Of a DNA stretch of 64,000 nucleotides, positions 54,578 to 63,953 are shown piece by piece. Numbering within the stretch: position 1 is the stretch's first letter; each line of letters starts with the position of its first letter. The DNA lies in assembly GCF_022387135.1 (NCBI RefSeq), contig NZ_CP092462.1, forward strand, positions 3,534,001 through 3,598,000, given 5' to 3'. A model generated the notes under the pieces. That model was not told the origin of the DNA and did no database searches. It saw only the letters and a list, made by a program, of their open reading frames with translations. Position numbers and translations under genes: made by a program. Source of the stretch: Comamonas sp. B21-038 (GTDB taxonomy: Bacteria; Pseudomonadota; Gammaproteobacteria; Burkholderiales; Burkholderiaceae_C).

Positions 54578-56896
54578 CTACAGTTTTTGCGGCTCCCACC
54601 AGCTCGGCAGCAATGCGCGCACCTGGGCGCGGTGAAAGCGGTCGTCGATCAGCACCACCACGCCCCGGTCGTCCTCGCTGCGAATCACCCGCCCGGCGGC
54701 TTGCACCACCTTACGCAGGCCCGGGTAGAGGTAGGTGTAGTCATAGGCCTTGGCAGCGCCAAAGCGCTGGGCCATCGCCTGCTGCATATGCGTGTTGATG
54801 GGGTTGACCTGGGGCAGGCCCAGCGTGGCGATAAAGGCGCCAATCAGCCGGTTGCCCGGCAAGTCCACCCCTTCTGAAAACGCCCCGCCCAGCACCGCCA
54901 GGCCAATGCCCTGCCCGGCCTCGTCAAAGCGCGCCAAAAAGGCGGCGCGCCCGGCATCGTCCATCGCCGAGGTCTGGCAGAACAGCGGCAGCTGCGGGTG
55001 CAGGCGCTGCATGCATTCGGCGGCGCGCTGCAGGTAATCAAAGCTGCTGAAAAAGCACAGGTAGTTGCCTGGCTGGCGGGCAAACTGCGCCGCGACCAGC
55101 TCGGCAATTGGCGCCAGCGACTGCGCCCGGTCCTGGTAGCGGGTGGAGATATGCCCGGCAATCTGCACCTGCAGCTGCGCGGCCTGGAAGGGCGAGGGCA
55201 CATCCACCCACTGCGTGGCGGGCGGCAGGCCCAGCAGATCCTGGTAGAAGGCCTGCGGCCCCAGGGTGCCGGAGAACAGCACCGTGGCGCAGGCGGCGGT
55301 ATGGCGCGCGGCCAGGTGCGGTGCGGGCACGACATTGCGGATGCAGAGCGTGGACATCGGCCCCCGGCGGCCGGACGCCGCGCTGCGCCACAAACTGGTA
55401 TCAAACAGCGCATGCGGCCCCAGCTGCTCGGCCAGGTTCAGCCAGGACAGCGCTTCCAGGTAAAAGCCCAGTACCGCATCGCCGGGCAGCATGGGACTGT
55501 CGCCCTGGGCCTGGGCAATGGCGGCCACGGCGCGCTGCACGGCGCCCAGCAGGCCGGGCGGCAGTTCGGGGTAGACCTGGTAGTCCTGGCCGCCTTCTTG
55601 CTGGGCCTTGTTCAGCGCGTTCCATTGCCGGTTCAAGGCATCCAGCGATTTCTTGACCGGGCCGGCCGCCGCCTTGCGCGCCGCAGCCAGGGTGTGCTGC
55701 GGCAGCTCGGCCGTGTACATGCGGCGGGCGCGTTCGAGCAGGTTGTGGGCCTCGTCCACCAGCACGCCCACCTTCCACTGGTGGGCCTGGGTCAGCGCAT
55801 ACAGCATGGCGGCGCTGTCGTAAAAGTAGTGGTAGTCGCCGACGACCACATCGCTCCAGCGCGCCAGCTCCTGGGTCAGGTAATAGGGGCAGACCTGGTG
55901 CTGCAGCGCCAGGCTGCGCACCTTGTCGGGCGTCAGCATCGGCTCCTGCGCCAGCGCCTGGGCGCGGGCGGCAGGCAGGCGGTCGTAAAAGCCCCGGGCC
56001 AGCGGGCAGGATTCGCCATGGCAGGCCTTGTCCGGGTGCTCGCAGCTTTTGTCGCGCGCCTGCAGATCGACCACGCGCAGCGGCACCGCGCCCGCCTGGC
56101 CATGCAGTGCCGTCTGCAACAGGCCCAGCGCATGCAGGGCCAGCCGGTGGCCGGTGGTCTTGGCAGTCAGAAAAAACAGCTTGTCCAGCCCCTGCGCCGC
56201 ACTGGCCTTGAGCATCGGAAAAATCGTGGCCACGGTCTTGCCAATGCCGGTGGGTGCCTGCGCCATCAAACAACTGCCGCCGCCCGCCTGCAAGCCTGCC
56301 TGCGCCGTGCGGTACACCGCTACCGACAGCGCCCGCTGCCCGGTGCGGAACTGCGCAAACGGAAAGCGCAGCGCCGTGAGCGCCGCATCGCGCGCGCTGC
56401 GGTGCACGGCCTCGCTGCGCGCCCAATCCAAAAACAAGCGGCACTGCTGCTCAAAAAACGCCTGCAGCTCGGCAGCGCTGTACGGCTCGGCCAGCACGGT
56501 CTCCTGCTGCGTGCCGACGTTGAAGTAGACCAGCGCTACCTTCAAGCTGGGCAGGCCCCGCTCCAGGCACAGCAGATGGCCGTAGACCTTGGCCTGCGCC
56601 CAGTGCAACGCGCGGTGGTTATCGCGCACGCTGTCGATCTGGCCCCGGTAGGTTTTGATTTCTTCGAGCTGACCCAAGGCCGGGTCAAAGCCATCGGCGC
56701 GGCCGCGCACCTGCAGGTCTTCAAAGCTGCCCGCCAGGCGCAGCTCCGCCTCATAGCCGGCGCCCCGGCGGGCACGCACCAGGCCATGGCCTTCGATGCC
56801 CTCCAGCGCCGATGGTGCAGGTGTAAAGCGCAGATCCAGATCGCCCGCGCGGGCGGTGAACTCGCACAAGGCGCGCACCGCCACGGTGTAGCTCAT
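54578..56896 (-). CDS. XPD/DinG-type DNA helicase with N-terminal PD-(D/E)XK nuclease domain
   Basis: 772 residues. The N-terminal domain has a PD-(D/E)XK signature, Asp68 in GRADGF and Glu79-x-Lys81 in LEEIK. The superfamily 2 helicase follows: Walker A APTGIGKT (214-221), four iron-sulfur cysteines (285, 292, 297, 336), DEAH box (381-384), and the late motif VVQAAGRVIRSEDDRGVVVLID. Such helicases open structured or damaged DNA 5' to 3'. The ATG overlaps the VRR-NUC gene stop (ATGA), so the two are one operon under the LexA-type box at 58737. A DNA-repair role with its partner nuclease is the natural reading. Confidence 0.92.
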   Translation of the reverse strand: MSYTVAVRALCEFTARAGDLDLRFTPAPSALEGIEGHGLVRARRGAGYEAELRLAGSFEDLQVRGRADGFDPALGQLEEIKTYRGQIDSVRDNHRALHWAQAKVYGHLLCLERGLPSLKVALVYFNVGTQQETVLAEPYSAAELQAFFEQQCRLFLDWARSEAVHRSARDAALTALRFPFAQFRTGQRALSVAVYRTAQAGLQAGGGSCLMAQAPTGIGKTVATIFPMLKASAAQGLDKLFFLTAKTTGHRLALHALGLLQTALHGQAGAVPLRVVDLQARDKSCEHPDKACHGESCPLARGFYDRLPAARAQALAQEPMLTPDKVRSLALQHQVCPYYLTQELARWSDVVVGDYHYFYDSAAMLYALTQAHQWKVGVLVDEAHNLLERARRMYTAELPQHTLAAARKAAAGPVKKSLDALNRQWNALNKAQQEGGQDYQVYPELPPGLLGAVQRAVAAIAQAQGDSPMLPGDAVLGFYLEALSWLNLAEQLGPHALFDTSLWRSAASGRRGPMSTLCIRNVVPAPHLAARHTAACATVLFSGTLGPQAFYQDLLGLPPATQWVDVPSPFQAAQLQVQIAGHISTRYQDRAQSLAPIAELVAAQFARQPGNYLCFFSSFDYLQRAAECMQRLHPQLPLFCQTSAMDDAGRAAFLARFDEAGQGIGLAVLGGAFSEGVDLPGNRLIGAFIATLGLPQVNPINTHMQQAMAQRFGAAKAYDYTYLYPGLRKVVQAAGRVIRSEDDRGVVVLIDDRFHRAQVRALLPSWWEPQKL

Positions 56897-58713
56897 GCGC
56901 CCGCCTCGCGCCACTGCACATGGCAGACGCCCACGGGTATGCCATGGGCGGCGCAGTACTCCAGCCAGCGGATCTGGTTGTCCTGCAGCTTGTCGCCCGG
57001 GCCTTTGACTTCCACCAGCTGGTAGCGCCGCTCCGCCGGCCAGAACCGCACCAGGTCGGGAAAGCCCGTGCGGTTGGCCTGCAGATTGCCGAGCAGGCGC
57101 TGGAACAGCAGCTTGAGGTGCGCCGCCGGTATGCAGGCCAGCGCATGCGCCAGCAGTGCCTCAGTCAACGTGCCCCAAAACACAAACGGCGACTGCAGGC
57201 CGGCCTTGTCGGCAAAGCGCTGGCGGATCACATCGGCATAGCTGCCGTCATCGAGCATAGCCAGGCAAGCGCCAAACAGCGCCGCACGCCGCGCAACAAA
57301 ATCGGGCGCATACACATCGGCCGGCCCCGCCTGAAACGGATGAAAAAATGCCCCCGGCAGTGGCGCAAAAATCGCCGGCCAGCACAGCAGGCCAAACAGC
57401 GAATTGACCAGCGCGTTCTCAACATAAAACACCGGCGCATCGTCGCGGTGCCAGTGGTCGCGCAACGCGTATTCCACCGGCATCAGGCGCAGGCCTTCGG
57501 GGGCCTCGGTGGCGTCCAGCGCTTCGCCAGCGCGCAAGGCGGCCTCCAGAGCAGCCGCATCGCTCAGCGCATCCATCGCCGCCCCACCCTGCGCCATGCG
57601 TGGCATGCGCAGCACCCGGTCCAGCGCCACATCCTCGCGCAGCTGCGCCACCTCGGGTTTGAGCGCGCGGCGGCTGGCGCTGCGCTGTCCCAGGTGGCGG
57701 CGCAGGCGCGGCAGCATGCGGGCCAGGCGCTGGCTTTCTTCATCGCTCTCGGGCTGCTGCGCGGCGGCGCTGGCCAGGGCCAGGGCCTCGTCAAAGCGCT
57801 CCATGCGTTCCAGCACGCGCATGCGGCGGTGGCGTGCGCCCGGGTAGGGGCTGGCGGCGTAGGCCTGCTCGGCCAGTGCCCAGCTTTGGCTGCGCTCGCA
57901 GGCCTGGCCCAGGCGCAGCAGCACCTTGGCATGGCGCTGCTGCAGCCAGGGGTTGGCGCTGCGCCAGGCGGCCAGCGCGTCCATCAAGGCCTGGCGGTCT
58001 TCGGCCTCATCCACCGCCTGGCGCCACTGCTGCAACTGGCGGTAGCCCTGCACATCGGCTCGGGTCTGGAAGGCGCGCGACTGCGCATCAAAGGCCACCG
58101 TCTCGTACTTGAAGATGCCCAGGTCGGCCAGCACAAACTCCGACCAGTCCTGGTGCAGATTGCCAAAGAACATCAGGCGCAGGCCTTCGGCCAGCTCAGC
58201 GATGGTGACGCGCCAGGCGGCATGCTCGGCCTGGGGGTGCCAGCGGTGGTAAGGCTGCAGCAGCTCTTCGGCTGCTTGCTCGGCACCTGGATCAGACTGC
58301 TGCGCCCATTGCGCAAGCTGAGCCAGCATGTCCGCCTTGCGCAGCGAGCGCGCCAAGCCGGCATTGGCAAAGATCTGCAGCAGCTCGGGCTTGGTGTGCA
58401 GCGCAAACAGCTCGGCCAGGGCCATGTCGGCATCGGCATCGATCCAGCCCAGCGCCAGCAGGGGCTGCGCGGCGGCATGCACATCGGGGATCTCTTCGTA
58501 GACCAGCTTGTCTGCGCGGAACCAGGGCCCGCGCCGCATCAGCATGCGCACCATCAGCGCCTGCGACTGCATCGGGGCTTGGGCAAAGTCCGCCAGAAAC
58601 TGCTGCTCCTGCGCATCCAGCACATCGCCATAGCGCTGCCCCAACCACTGCAGCGCGCGCTCGAAGTTGTGCAGGTAGTAGTAGCGATGGGGGGCCAGCA
58701 TGGGGATGGACAC
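56893..58713 (-). CDS. VRR-NUC nuclease, bacterial FAN1-like
   Basis: 606 residues. A helical N-terminal region (HRYYYLHNFERALQWLGQRYGD; SAP-like segment around SLRKADMLAQL) leads to a C-terminal VRR-NUC domain with TGFPDLVRFWP and YQLVEVKGPGDKLQDNQIRWLEY: the Asp, Glu-x-Lys and Gln of the active site are intact. FAN1-type nucleases cut flap and cross-linked DNA. The frame opens with GTG at 58713; ATG at 58701 is an alternative; neither has a ribosome site. First gene of an operon with the DinG-like helicase, 24 bases from an SOS box. Confidence 0.9.
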   Translation of the reverse strand: MSIPMLAPHRYYYLHNFERALQWLGQRYGDVLDAQEQQFLADFAQAPMQSQALMVRMLMRRGPWFRADKLVYEEIPDVHAAAQPLLALGWIDADADMALAELFALHTKPELLQIFANAGLARSLRKADMLAQLAQWAQQSDPGAEQAAEELLQPYHRWHPQAEHAAWRVTIAELAEGLRLMFFGNLHQDWSEFVLADLGIFKYETVAFDAQSRAFQTRADVQGYRQLQQWRQAVDEAEDRQALMDALAAWRSANPWLQQRHAKVLLRLGQACERSQSWALAEQAYAASPYPGARHRRMRVLERMERFDEALALASAAAQQPESDEESQRLARMLPRLRRHLGQRSASRRALKPEVAQLREDVALDRVLRMPRMAQGGAAMDALSDAAALEAALRAGEALDATEAPEGLRLMPVEYALRDHWHRDDAPVFYVENALVNSLFGLLCWPAIFAPLPGAFFHPFQAGPADVYAPDFVARRAALFGACLAMLDDGSYADVIRQRFADKAGLQSPFVFWGTLTEALLAHALACIPAAHLKLLFQRLLGNLQANRTGFPDLVRFWPAERRYQLVEVKGPGDKLQDNQIRWLEYCAAHGIPVGVCHVQWREAGA

Positions 58714-58736
58714 GACGATTGTTAGTGATAGCTTAT

Positions 58737-58752
58737 CTGTATTTTTATACAG
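58737..58752 (-). promoter_or_regulatory. LexA (SOS) box ahead of the VRR-NUC/helicase operon
   Basis: CTGTATTTTTATACAG fits the LexA consensus CTGT-N8-ACAG exactly, with an A/T spacer as in strong boxes. It ends 24 bases from the first codon, inside the expected promoter region, so the operon should be repressed by LexA and induced by DNA damage. Confidence 0.85.
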
Positions 58753-58855
58753 TCATTCTATCTAAGCTCCCATCGCCCCTTCTGGCCCTATGGCTCGCTC
58801 AACCGATAGCGCTATTCCACTGCTAACTGGCAGGCCATACACAAATGAGTTTGCG

Positions 58856-58874
58856 AATAGAAACGATTCTCATT
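58856..58874 (+). promoter_or_regulatory. Fur box ahead of the DUF2325-sodA-ZIP operon
   Basis: AATAGAAACGATTCTCATT; its complement AATGAGAATCGTTTCTATT fits the Fur 7-1-7 pattern (TGAGAAT-C-GTTTCTA) well. It lies about 75 bases upstream of the first start codon in an AT-rich promoter stretch. Confidence 0.7.
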
Positions 58875-58949
58875 TATTATGGTTTCATTTGATGCTGCCT
58901 TGATGCCGAGCAAAGTGTTTTCCGTTGATTCCGTGGAGGCGAGCCCACC

Positions 58950-59486
58950 GTGCCAAACCCAGACAGTGACATCCATCCGTTGGTGCAGGAGCACGGTGTG
59001 ATGCTGCGCCACTATGCTGCACTGCAAGCGCGCTGCACGGCCCAGGTCGAAGCCCTGCGTGCTGAAGTGAAGGCGCTGCGCGCCCAGGTGACCCGGCTGC
59101 GGGCCCAGGTCATCATGCGCGACAGCGCCCTCATCTGGGAGCGCGAAGACCGGCTGCGCCACCTGTCGGCCATCGCCAACCGCGCGGCCGTGACGGCCGT
59201 GCGCCGCTGTGTGGACCCGGACGCGACGATGGAAGTGGCCGCCGTGCCCCAGCCGCCACCCGATGCCTATCTGCAGGAGCTGGGCCAGCATGCCGCCAAC
59301 CTGGTGATCTGCCAGACCGGCTGCATCAGCCACGGCGGCTACTGGCGCGACCACGACCAGTGCAAGCGCCTGGGCACCACCTGCCTGCTGGAAGACCCCC
59401 AGGCCTTTGTCCCCACAGAAACCGCCAAGGCATCGCACGCCTGGGTGATGACGGCAGCCAGCGGGCCCGCCAAGGAGCAGCGATGA
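58950..59486 (+). CDS. DUF2325 protein
   Basis: 178 residues, GTG start with GGAGG ten bases upstream. The first half is a helical coiled coil (EALRAEVKALRAQVTRLRAQV). The second half holds the DUF2325 signature AANLVICQTGCISHGGYWRDHDQCKRLGTTCLL with conserved Cys, His and Lys. Function unknown. Its stop overlaps the next gene (ATGA) and it heads a four-gene unit behind a Fur box, so it should be made when iron is scarce. Confidence 0.85.
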   Translation: MPNPDSDIHPLVQEHGVMLRHYAALQARCTAQVEALRAEVKALRAQVTRLRAQVIMRDSALIWEREDRLRHLSAIANRAAVTAVRRCVDPDATMEVAAVPQPPPDAYLQELGQHAANLVICQTGCISHGGYWRDHDQCKRLGTTCLLEDPQAFVPTETAKASHAWVMTAASGPAKEQR

Positions 59487-59977
59487 GTTCACGTTTTCCG
59501 TCCTCCGTATCGGGCCCGCTGCTGCTGCGCGAATGGGAACGCCTGACCCAGACCGGCGTGGAAGCCAGCCGCGACAACCGCCCCGAGCAAGCTTTGGCCT
59601 GGCATGAGCATGCGCTGCGCGTGGCGCACCAGCTGTTCCACGATGCACCGGCCGGCGTCTGCGCCGATGACCGCCTCGCCGCCTTTGTGGTCGCGCACCT
59701 GAACCTGGCCGACTGCTTCAACACCTTGAGCCAGCCGGTATCGGCCGGCGAGTGCATCCACTGCGCGCACCACCAGCTGCTGGCATTGACGCGCGACGAC
59801 CATGCCAGCGCCGATCTGCGATCGGCCGCCTGCAAGCACCTGCACCACACCTTTGCCGCCTTGAACGAGCACCACAACCGCTGCGCCGCCCGCGAGCGCG
59901 AGGATGCGATGGAGCGGCAGGCCCACAGCGTTTCCATGCCTTCGGGCAACCCGCCGCCGGGCACGCTGCTGCACTGA
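59483..59977 (+). CDS. Small helical protein of the sodA operon (TPR-like), function unknown
   Basis: 164 residues. A TPR-like helix pair is visible ([20 protein letters not shown] and [34 protein letters not shown]), with many His and Cys that could bind metal. Unrecognised family, though similar small ORFs sit between iron-regulated genes and sodA in Pseudomonas (fumC-orfX-sodA). It overlaps the DUF2325 gene and precedes sodA by 55 bases. Confidence 0.8.
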   Translation: MSSRFPSSVSGPLLLREWERLTQTGVEASRDNRPEQALAWHEHALRVAHQLFHDAPAGVCADDRLAAFVVAHLNLADCFNTLSQPVSAGECIHCAHHQLLALTRDDHASADLRSAACKHLHHTFAALNEHHNRCAAREREDAMERQAHSVSMPSGNPPPGTLLH

Positions 59978-60032
59978 CAGCCGCCGCACCGGCATTGACC
60001 CACTGCTCTCCACCCAACGACTGACACACGAT

Positions 60033-60659
<627 letters not shown>

Positions 60660-60691
60660 GCCATTCCCCCACTGAGCACGCGAGCACGCAC

Positions 60692-61657
60692 ATGACCCCA
60701 GGCCACCAACCGATGGAAATGGACAACCAGCCCGATCCGCGCGATGACGCATCGCGCAGCACCGCCAGCGCTGCGCCGAAACCGGCGCTCAAGCTGCGAA
60801 CGCGTATCGGTCTGCTGATCTGTGGTTTGGGGGTATTTGCACTCGGCGCGCTCATCTGGGATGGCCTTAAAAACGAGCCATCGGTGCGCAACGCACTGCT
60901 GGGCGGCTGCATGGCCGCGCTGGCCACTGCGCTGGGGACCCTGCCCGTGCTGCTGGCCCAGCGCCCGTCTGAACGCACACGGGACACCCTTTTTGGATTT
61001 GGCGCTGGCGTGATGCTGGCCGCCTGCGCGTTCTCGCTGGTCATCCCCGCGCTGGATGCCGCACGCGCCTCGAATATCTTTGGCGGCAGCGCATGGGCTG
61101 CTGGCGGCGTCGTCGGCACCTCCATCCTGCTGGGCGGCATGGCCCTGTTGGTGATGGACCGCCTGCTGCCCCACGAACATTTCATCAAAGGCCGCGAAGG
61201 CGCCAGCGCCCAGCAGCTGCGCCGTACCTGGCTATTTGTATTCGCGATCATCCTGCACAATCTCCCCGAAGGCCTGGCCATTGGCGTGGGCTACGCCGGC
61301 AATGAAGGCATGCGCGCTAATGCGCTCGCTATCGGCATCTCCATCCAGGATGTCCCCGAAGGCTTTGTCGTCGCCGCCGCGCTGCTGGCCGTCGGCTACA
61401 GCCGAGGCTTCTCCGTCCTGCTGGGCATCGCCTCCGGCCTGGTCGAACCCCTGGGCGCCGTCGCCGGCGCCGCCATCATCGGCAGCTCCGCCCTGCTCCT
61501 CCCCTGGGGCCTGGGCTTCGCCGCCGGCGCCATGCTCTTCGTCATCAGCCACGAAATCATCCCTGAATCGCACCGCAAGGGACATGAGTTTTTTGCGACT
61601 ACGGGGTTGATGGTGGGGTTTGTTTTGATGATGGTGTTGGATACGGCTTTGGGGTGA
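60692..61657 (+). CDS. ZIP-family divalent metal transporter
   Basis: 321 residues, about eight transmembrane helices. The ZIP metal site is clear: IILHNLPEGLAIGVGY in one helix, SIQDVPEGFVVA in the next, and ISHEIIPESHRKGHE near the end. It imports divalent metal; zinc is classical, but in a sodA operon manganese is attractive, giving the dismutase its cofactor (inference). It starts 32 bases after sodA. The cytoplasmic N-terminus of about 35 residues is charged and variable. Confidence 0.92.
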   Translation: MTPGHQPMEMDNQPDPRDDASRSTASAAPKPALKLRTRIGLLICGLGVFALGALIWDGLKNEPSVRNALLGGCMAALATALGTLPVLLAQRPSERTRDTLFGFGAGVMLAACAFSLVIPALDAARASNIFGGSAWAAGGVVGTSILLGGMALLVMDRLLPHEHFIKGREGASAQQLRRTWLFVFAIILHNLPEGLAIGVGYAGNEGMRANALAIGISIQDVPEGFVVAAALLAVGYSRGFSVLLGIASGLVEPLGAVAGAAIIGSSALLLPWGLGFAAGAMLFVISHEIIPESHRKGHEFFATTGLMVGFVLMMVLDTALG

Positions 61658-61927
61658 TGGGGGTGTCGAGTAACCGCATACCAAGTGTGCGCATAAACTC
61701 GGCACAAGATGCTCTGTGGGTCGATTGCTTTTTGCAGCAATTGCTACCGTTCCTGGTCGCATCAAAAGATAGACCTCCCCCAGTTTCCCAGTTGATTTGC
61801 TTACCCCAATAATGCCGCTTGCGCAGTCGGACGCGGCTCGGCTGCATCTTCACGGATGACTTGAAAGGCAAGCGATGATGCCCGCTCTTGGCCGTCAACG
61901 CTCTGAGGTTGGCTTAGCGCCCAGGTC
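61658..61927. other. 270-base intergenic stretch at the start of the accessory end
   Basis: No supported gene. Composition becomes less GC-rich from about 61700. It holds the ends of two converging genes; no terminator hairpin with U-run was found. Confidence 0.45.
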
Positions 61928-62668
61928 TTATACCGCCCTCCTGATTAAATCGAGGTCGGATTCCTCAAGGTCGAACCACTCTCCATTAATACGTTTGCTC
62001 GCAAAGGCGTTATGAAAACGGCGCTCCGCGGCATGGCAATCGTCGAACCAGACGCAGAACGGGATCGTGTATATGAATGGCAACTGCACACCGAATGCCC
62101 GCATACGGTGGGGCACATTTCGAGTCCGGCCGATCTTGTACCCATACGCTGACTTCAATACGTAGACCACGCCTGCTAGCGCGCCGGAAGTCGGCTGGCC
62201 TATGACTTCTGAGGGGTTCAGCCGCTCTGGTGCTATTCGACTTGTTCTAACCTTCGCCATTCCTTTGGGACGCGTCTCCATCTTTGCGCGATCCCTCAAC
62301 TCCAGGAAGTCGAAATGCTGCAGCCAGAGTTCATGCAAGCCGTAGTCCCCGACTTTTTTGGGCGAAAAGCCAAAGGGGCCAGATTGCCAATACCCCCGGC
62401 CTTTACCTGTATCGACCCAGATCTGCGCCGTCGTTGGCTTCCAGTTAACGGTTCGGATCTGCCCAACACCGCCGGTAATAGTCCCCAGCCACCTCAACAA
62501 CCCGATCTGCGTCACCTCATCGTAAGCGGCGATAGCGATGCCATGGCCGGGAGTGGGGGGAGATGCCTGGTTGGCGAGCGCGGGAGGCAATGTGAACTCT
62601 GAGCTTGGCTCCGAAATTGCAACATCTAGGTCACATGGAACTCGCCAGTACTTTGCGGGTGTCAGCAT
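61928..62668 (-). CDS. GIY-YIG (T5orf172-type) domain protein
   Basis: 246 residues. The C-terminal domain reads GVVYVLKSAYGYKIGRTRNVPHRMRAF, with Tyr, the KIGRT motif and Arg of T5orf172/GIY-YIG, and a late CHAAERRFHNAFASKRINGEWFDL. The N-terminal 150 residues are unlike anything I recognise (KYWRVPCDLDV, WQSGPFGFSPKKVGDYGL). GIY-YIG proteins cut DNA; T5orf172 members are common in phage and mobile DNA. The start ATG has AGGA 8 bases before it. Base use is less GC-rich than the rest of the window, in line with acquisition. Confidence 0.8.
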   Translation of the reverse strand: MLTPAKYWRVPCDLDVAISEPSSEFTLPPALANQASPPTPGHGIAIAAYDEVTQIGLLRWLGTITGGVGQIRTVNWKPTTAQIWVDTGKGRGYWQSGPFGFSPKKVGDYGLHELWLQHFDFLELRDRAKMETRPKGMAKVRTSRIAPERLNPSEVIGQPTSGALAGVVYVLKSAYGYKIGRTRNVPHRMRAFGVQLPFIYTIPFCVWFDDCHAAERRFHNAFASKRINGEWFDLEESDLDLIRRAV

Positions 62669-62795
62669 CGTTACGTCCTCACTTTCTATGCAATGCACAC
62701 ACAGAGCTTGTAGCACCAATGCGGCATTGAATTTCTCCTTTTGATCGTTCTGCGAGCTTGATAGAACGTCCGGGCACAGTCACCATTTTCTGAAG

Positions 62796-63242
62796 CTATT
62801 CAATTTTCCTCTTGAAGTAGACAACTCTTTCAGTTTCCACAAAACCGAGTCTTATGTGCATTTCTTGGCTGATGCGATTCTCAATCGATGTATCAGATGC
62901 AAATTCAGAACAGCCCTTTGCGCTTGCCCATCGCATGGCAACGTCCACAAGCGCTCTCGCAACGCCATTGCCTCTTGAACTAGGCTTCACATAAATGCCT
63001 TCCAAGAAGGCAACAGGCGAAGAAATGGTGCCGTTCACGTAGTCTGACCGCACCGATACCTCAATAAGTCCAATGGCAGCATGTTGCTCGTCTCGGGCAA
63101 TGAACTGTCCAAATCGACACTGATCGCTCACGAGTTGCATCATTTCGTTCTGATGCGATTCGATGGATGCATGGGGCCAAAGTGCCATCCGAAGTTCAAG
63201 CCAATCCGGTTGAGCAAATGTCTGTGGAGAGTAAATATTCAT
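62796..63242 (-). CDS. GNAT acetyltransferase, AAC(6')-I-like
   Basis: 148 residues, GNAT fold. Compared from memory with chromosomal aminoglycoside 6'-N-acetyltransferases (AAC(6')-Ih/Ij type of Acinetobacter), the match runs end to end: WLELRMALWPH, SVRSDYVNGT..SPVAFLEGIYV, acetyl-CoA loop RGNGVARALV, GCSEFASDTSIENRISQEMH, LGFVETERVVYFKRKI. It would acetylate the 6'-amino group of aminoglycosides. The ATG is chosen over a TTG three codons upstream. Base composition is well below the neighbours. Another substrate is possible, so resistance is a prediction only. Confidence 0.85.
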   Translation of the reverse strand: MNIYSPQTFAQPDWLELRMALWPHASIESHQNEMMQLVSDQCRFGQFIARDEQHAAIGLIEVSVRSDYVNGTISSPVAFLEGIYVKPSSRGNGVARALVDVAMRWASAKGCSEFASDTSIENRISQEMHIRLGFVETERVVYFKRKIE

Positions 63243-63517
63243 ACAGATCAAGTATGAACTGAATTTGCTCTAGGAATCTTTGTGAAATTTAGCTTAGATC
63301 TACTGCTAGCCGCTACCGACCGGCCAATATCTCATAGCCACTGATATATCAGAACTGTGCGTTAATCCTCAGCGATTTCATCGATCAGGGTCGCCTTTGC
63401 CGGTCCTTCGCAGCAGAAGCAGGGCAACGACACCGCACCGCGTTGGCTATCCATTTCGCACACATGTCGTTGGCAAACTGAGATTTACACATCCGTGCTG
63501 GCACCTGCCTGCCACAT

Positions 63518-63802
63518 TTAGCTTCGACTTCTCGTCTTCTTGCTAGCAGCGAATAGGTTGCTATCCCGTCTTTCGAGGTATTCCGCAAGGACCTCCAACG
63601 GCGGCACACCGAGAGCCTCAGCGAACTCCACCAGTTCCACAGCATCAATGCGACGCTCGCCTCGCTCGCACTTGGACACAAACGTCTGCGTGTTGCCAAG
63701 CCGCTGTGCCAGCTCCACTTGCGACACGCCCATGCGCTTACGCGTGGAAGTGAGAACGGACAGTAAGAGCTGGTAGTTGGGATTGTGGGTAGAGCGGTAC
63801 AT
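63518..63802 (-). CDS. XRE-family helix-turn-helix regulator
   Basis: 94 residues. The helix-turn-helix is LTSTRKRMGVSQVELAQRLGNTQTFVSKCERGERRIDAVELVEFAEALGV, typical Cro/C1-type. Start at the ATG preceding YRSTHNPNYQ. It is divergent from the gene beginning at 63954 with an inverted repeat between them, so it may control that gene and itself. It could also be a restriction or phage-type controller; no partner is visible before the window ends. Confidence 0.87.
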   Translation of the reverse strand: MYRSTHNPNYQLLLSVLTSTRKRMGVSQVELAQRLGNTQTFVSKCERGERRIDAVELVEFAEALGVPPLEVLAEYLERRDSNLFAASKKTRSRS

Positions 63803-63846
63803 GATGCATGGACATAAATCTGCGCCCAAGTTAAAGTCCGTTCTGG

Positions 63847-63867
63847 AATAGTCTGAAATGGACTATT
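63847..63867. promoter_or_regulatory. Candidate operator of the XRE regulator
   Basis: AATAGTC and GACTATT form a perfect 7-base inverted repeat with a 7-base spacer, 45 bases upstream of the XRE start and 87 bases before the next gene. Size and symmetry fit a Cro/C1-type dimer. Confidence 0.6.
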
Positions 63868-63953
63868 TCTGTACCCAAACCGCCCTCTGAATGCCTACAA
63901 GCACGCCACCCGCGAGTCCGCATTTATGCATCAACCTGAAAGGATTCATTGCC

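Noticed and set aside
61599-61898. Minus-strand open frame after the ZIP gene, considered as a transposase remnant
   Set aside because: No transposase motif or inverted ends could be found, and half of it overlaps the ZIP coding sequence.
62768-63517. Integron attC site next to the AAC(6')-like gene
   Set aside because: No pair of matching 7-base core sites with inverted arms was seen on either side.
63385-63699. Open frame overlapping the XRE gene in another frame
   Set aside because: It is a shadow of the helix-turn-helix gene and shows no recognisable domain.
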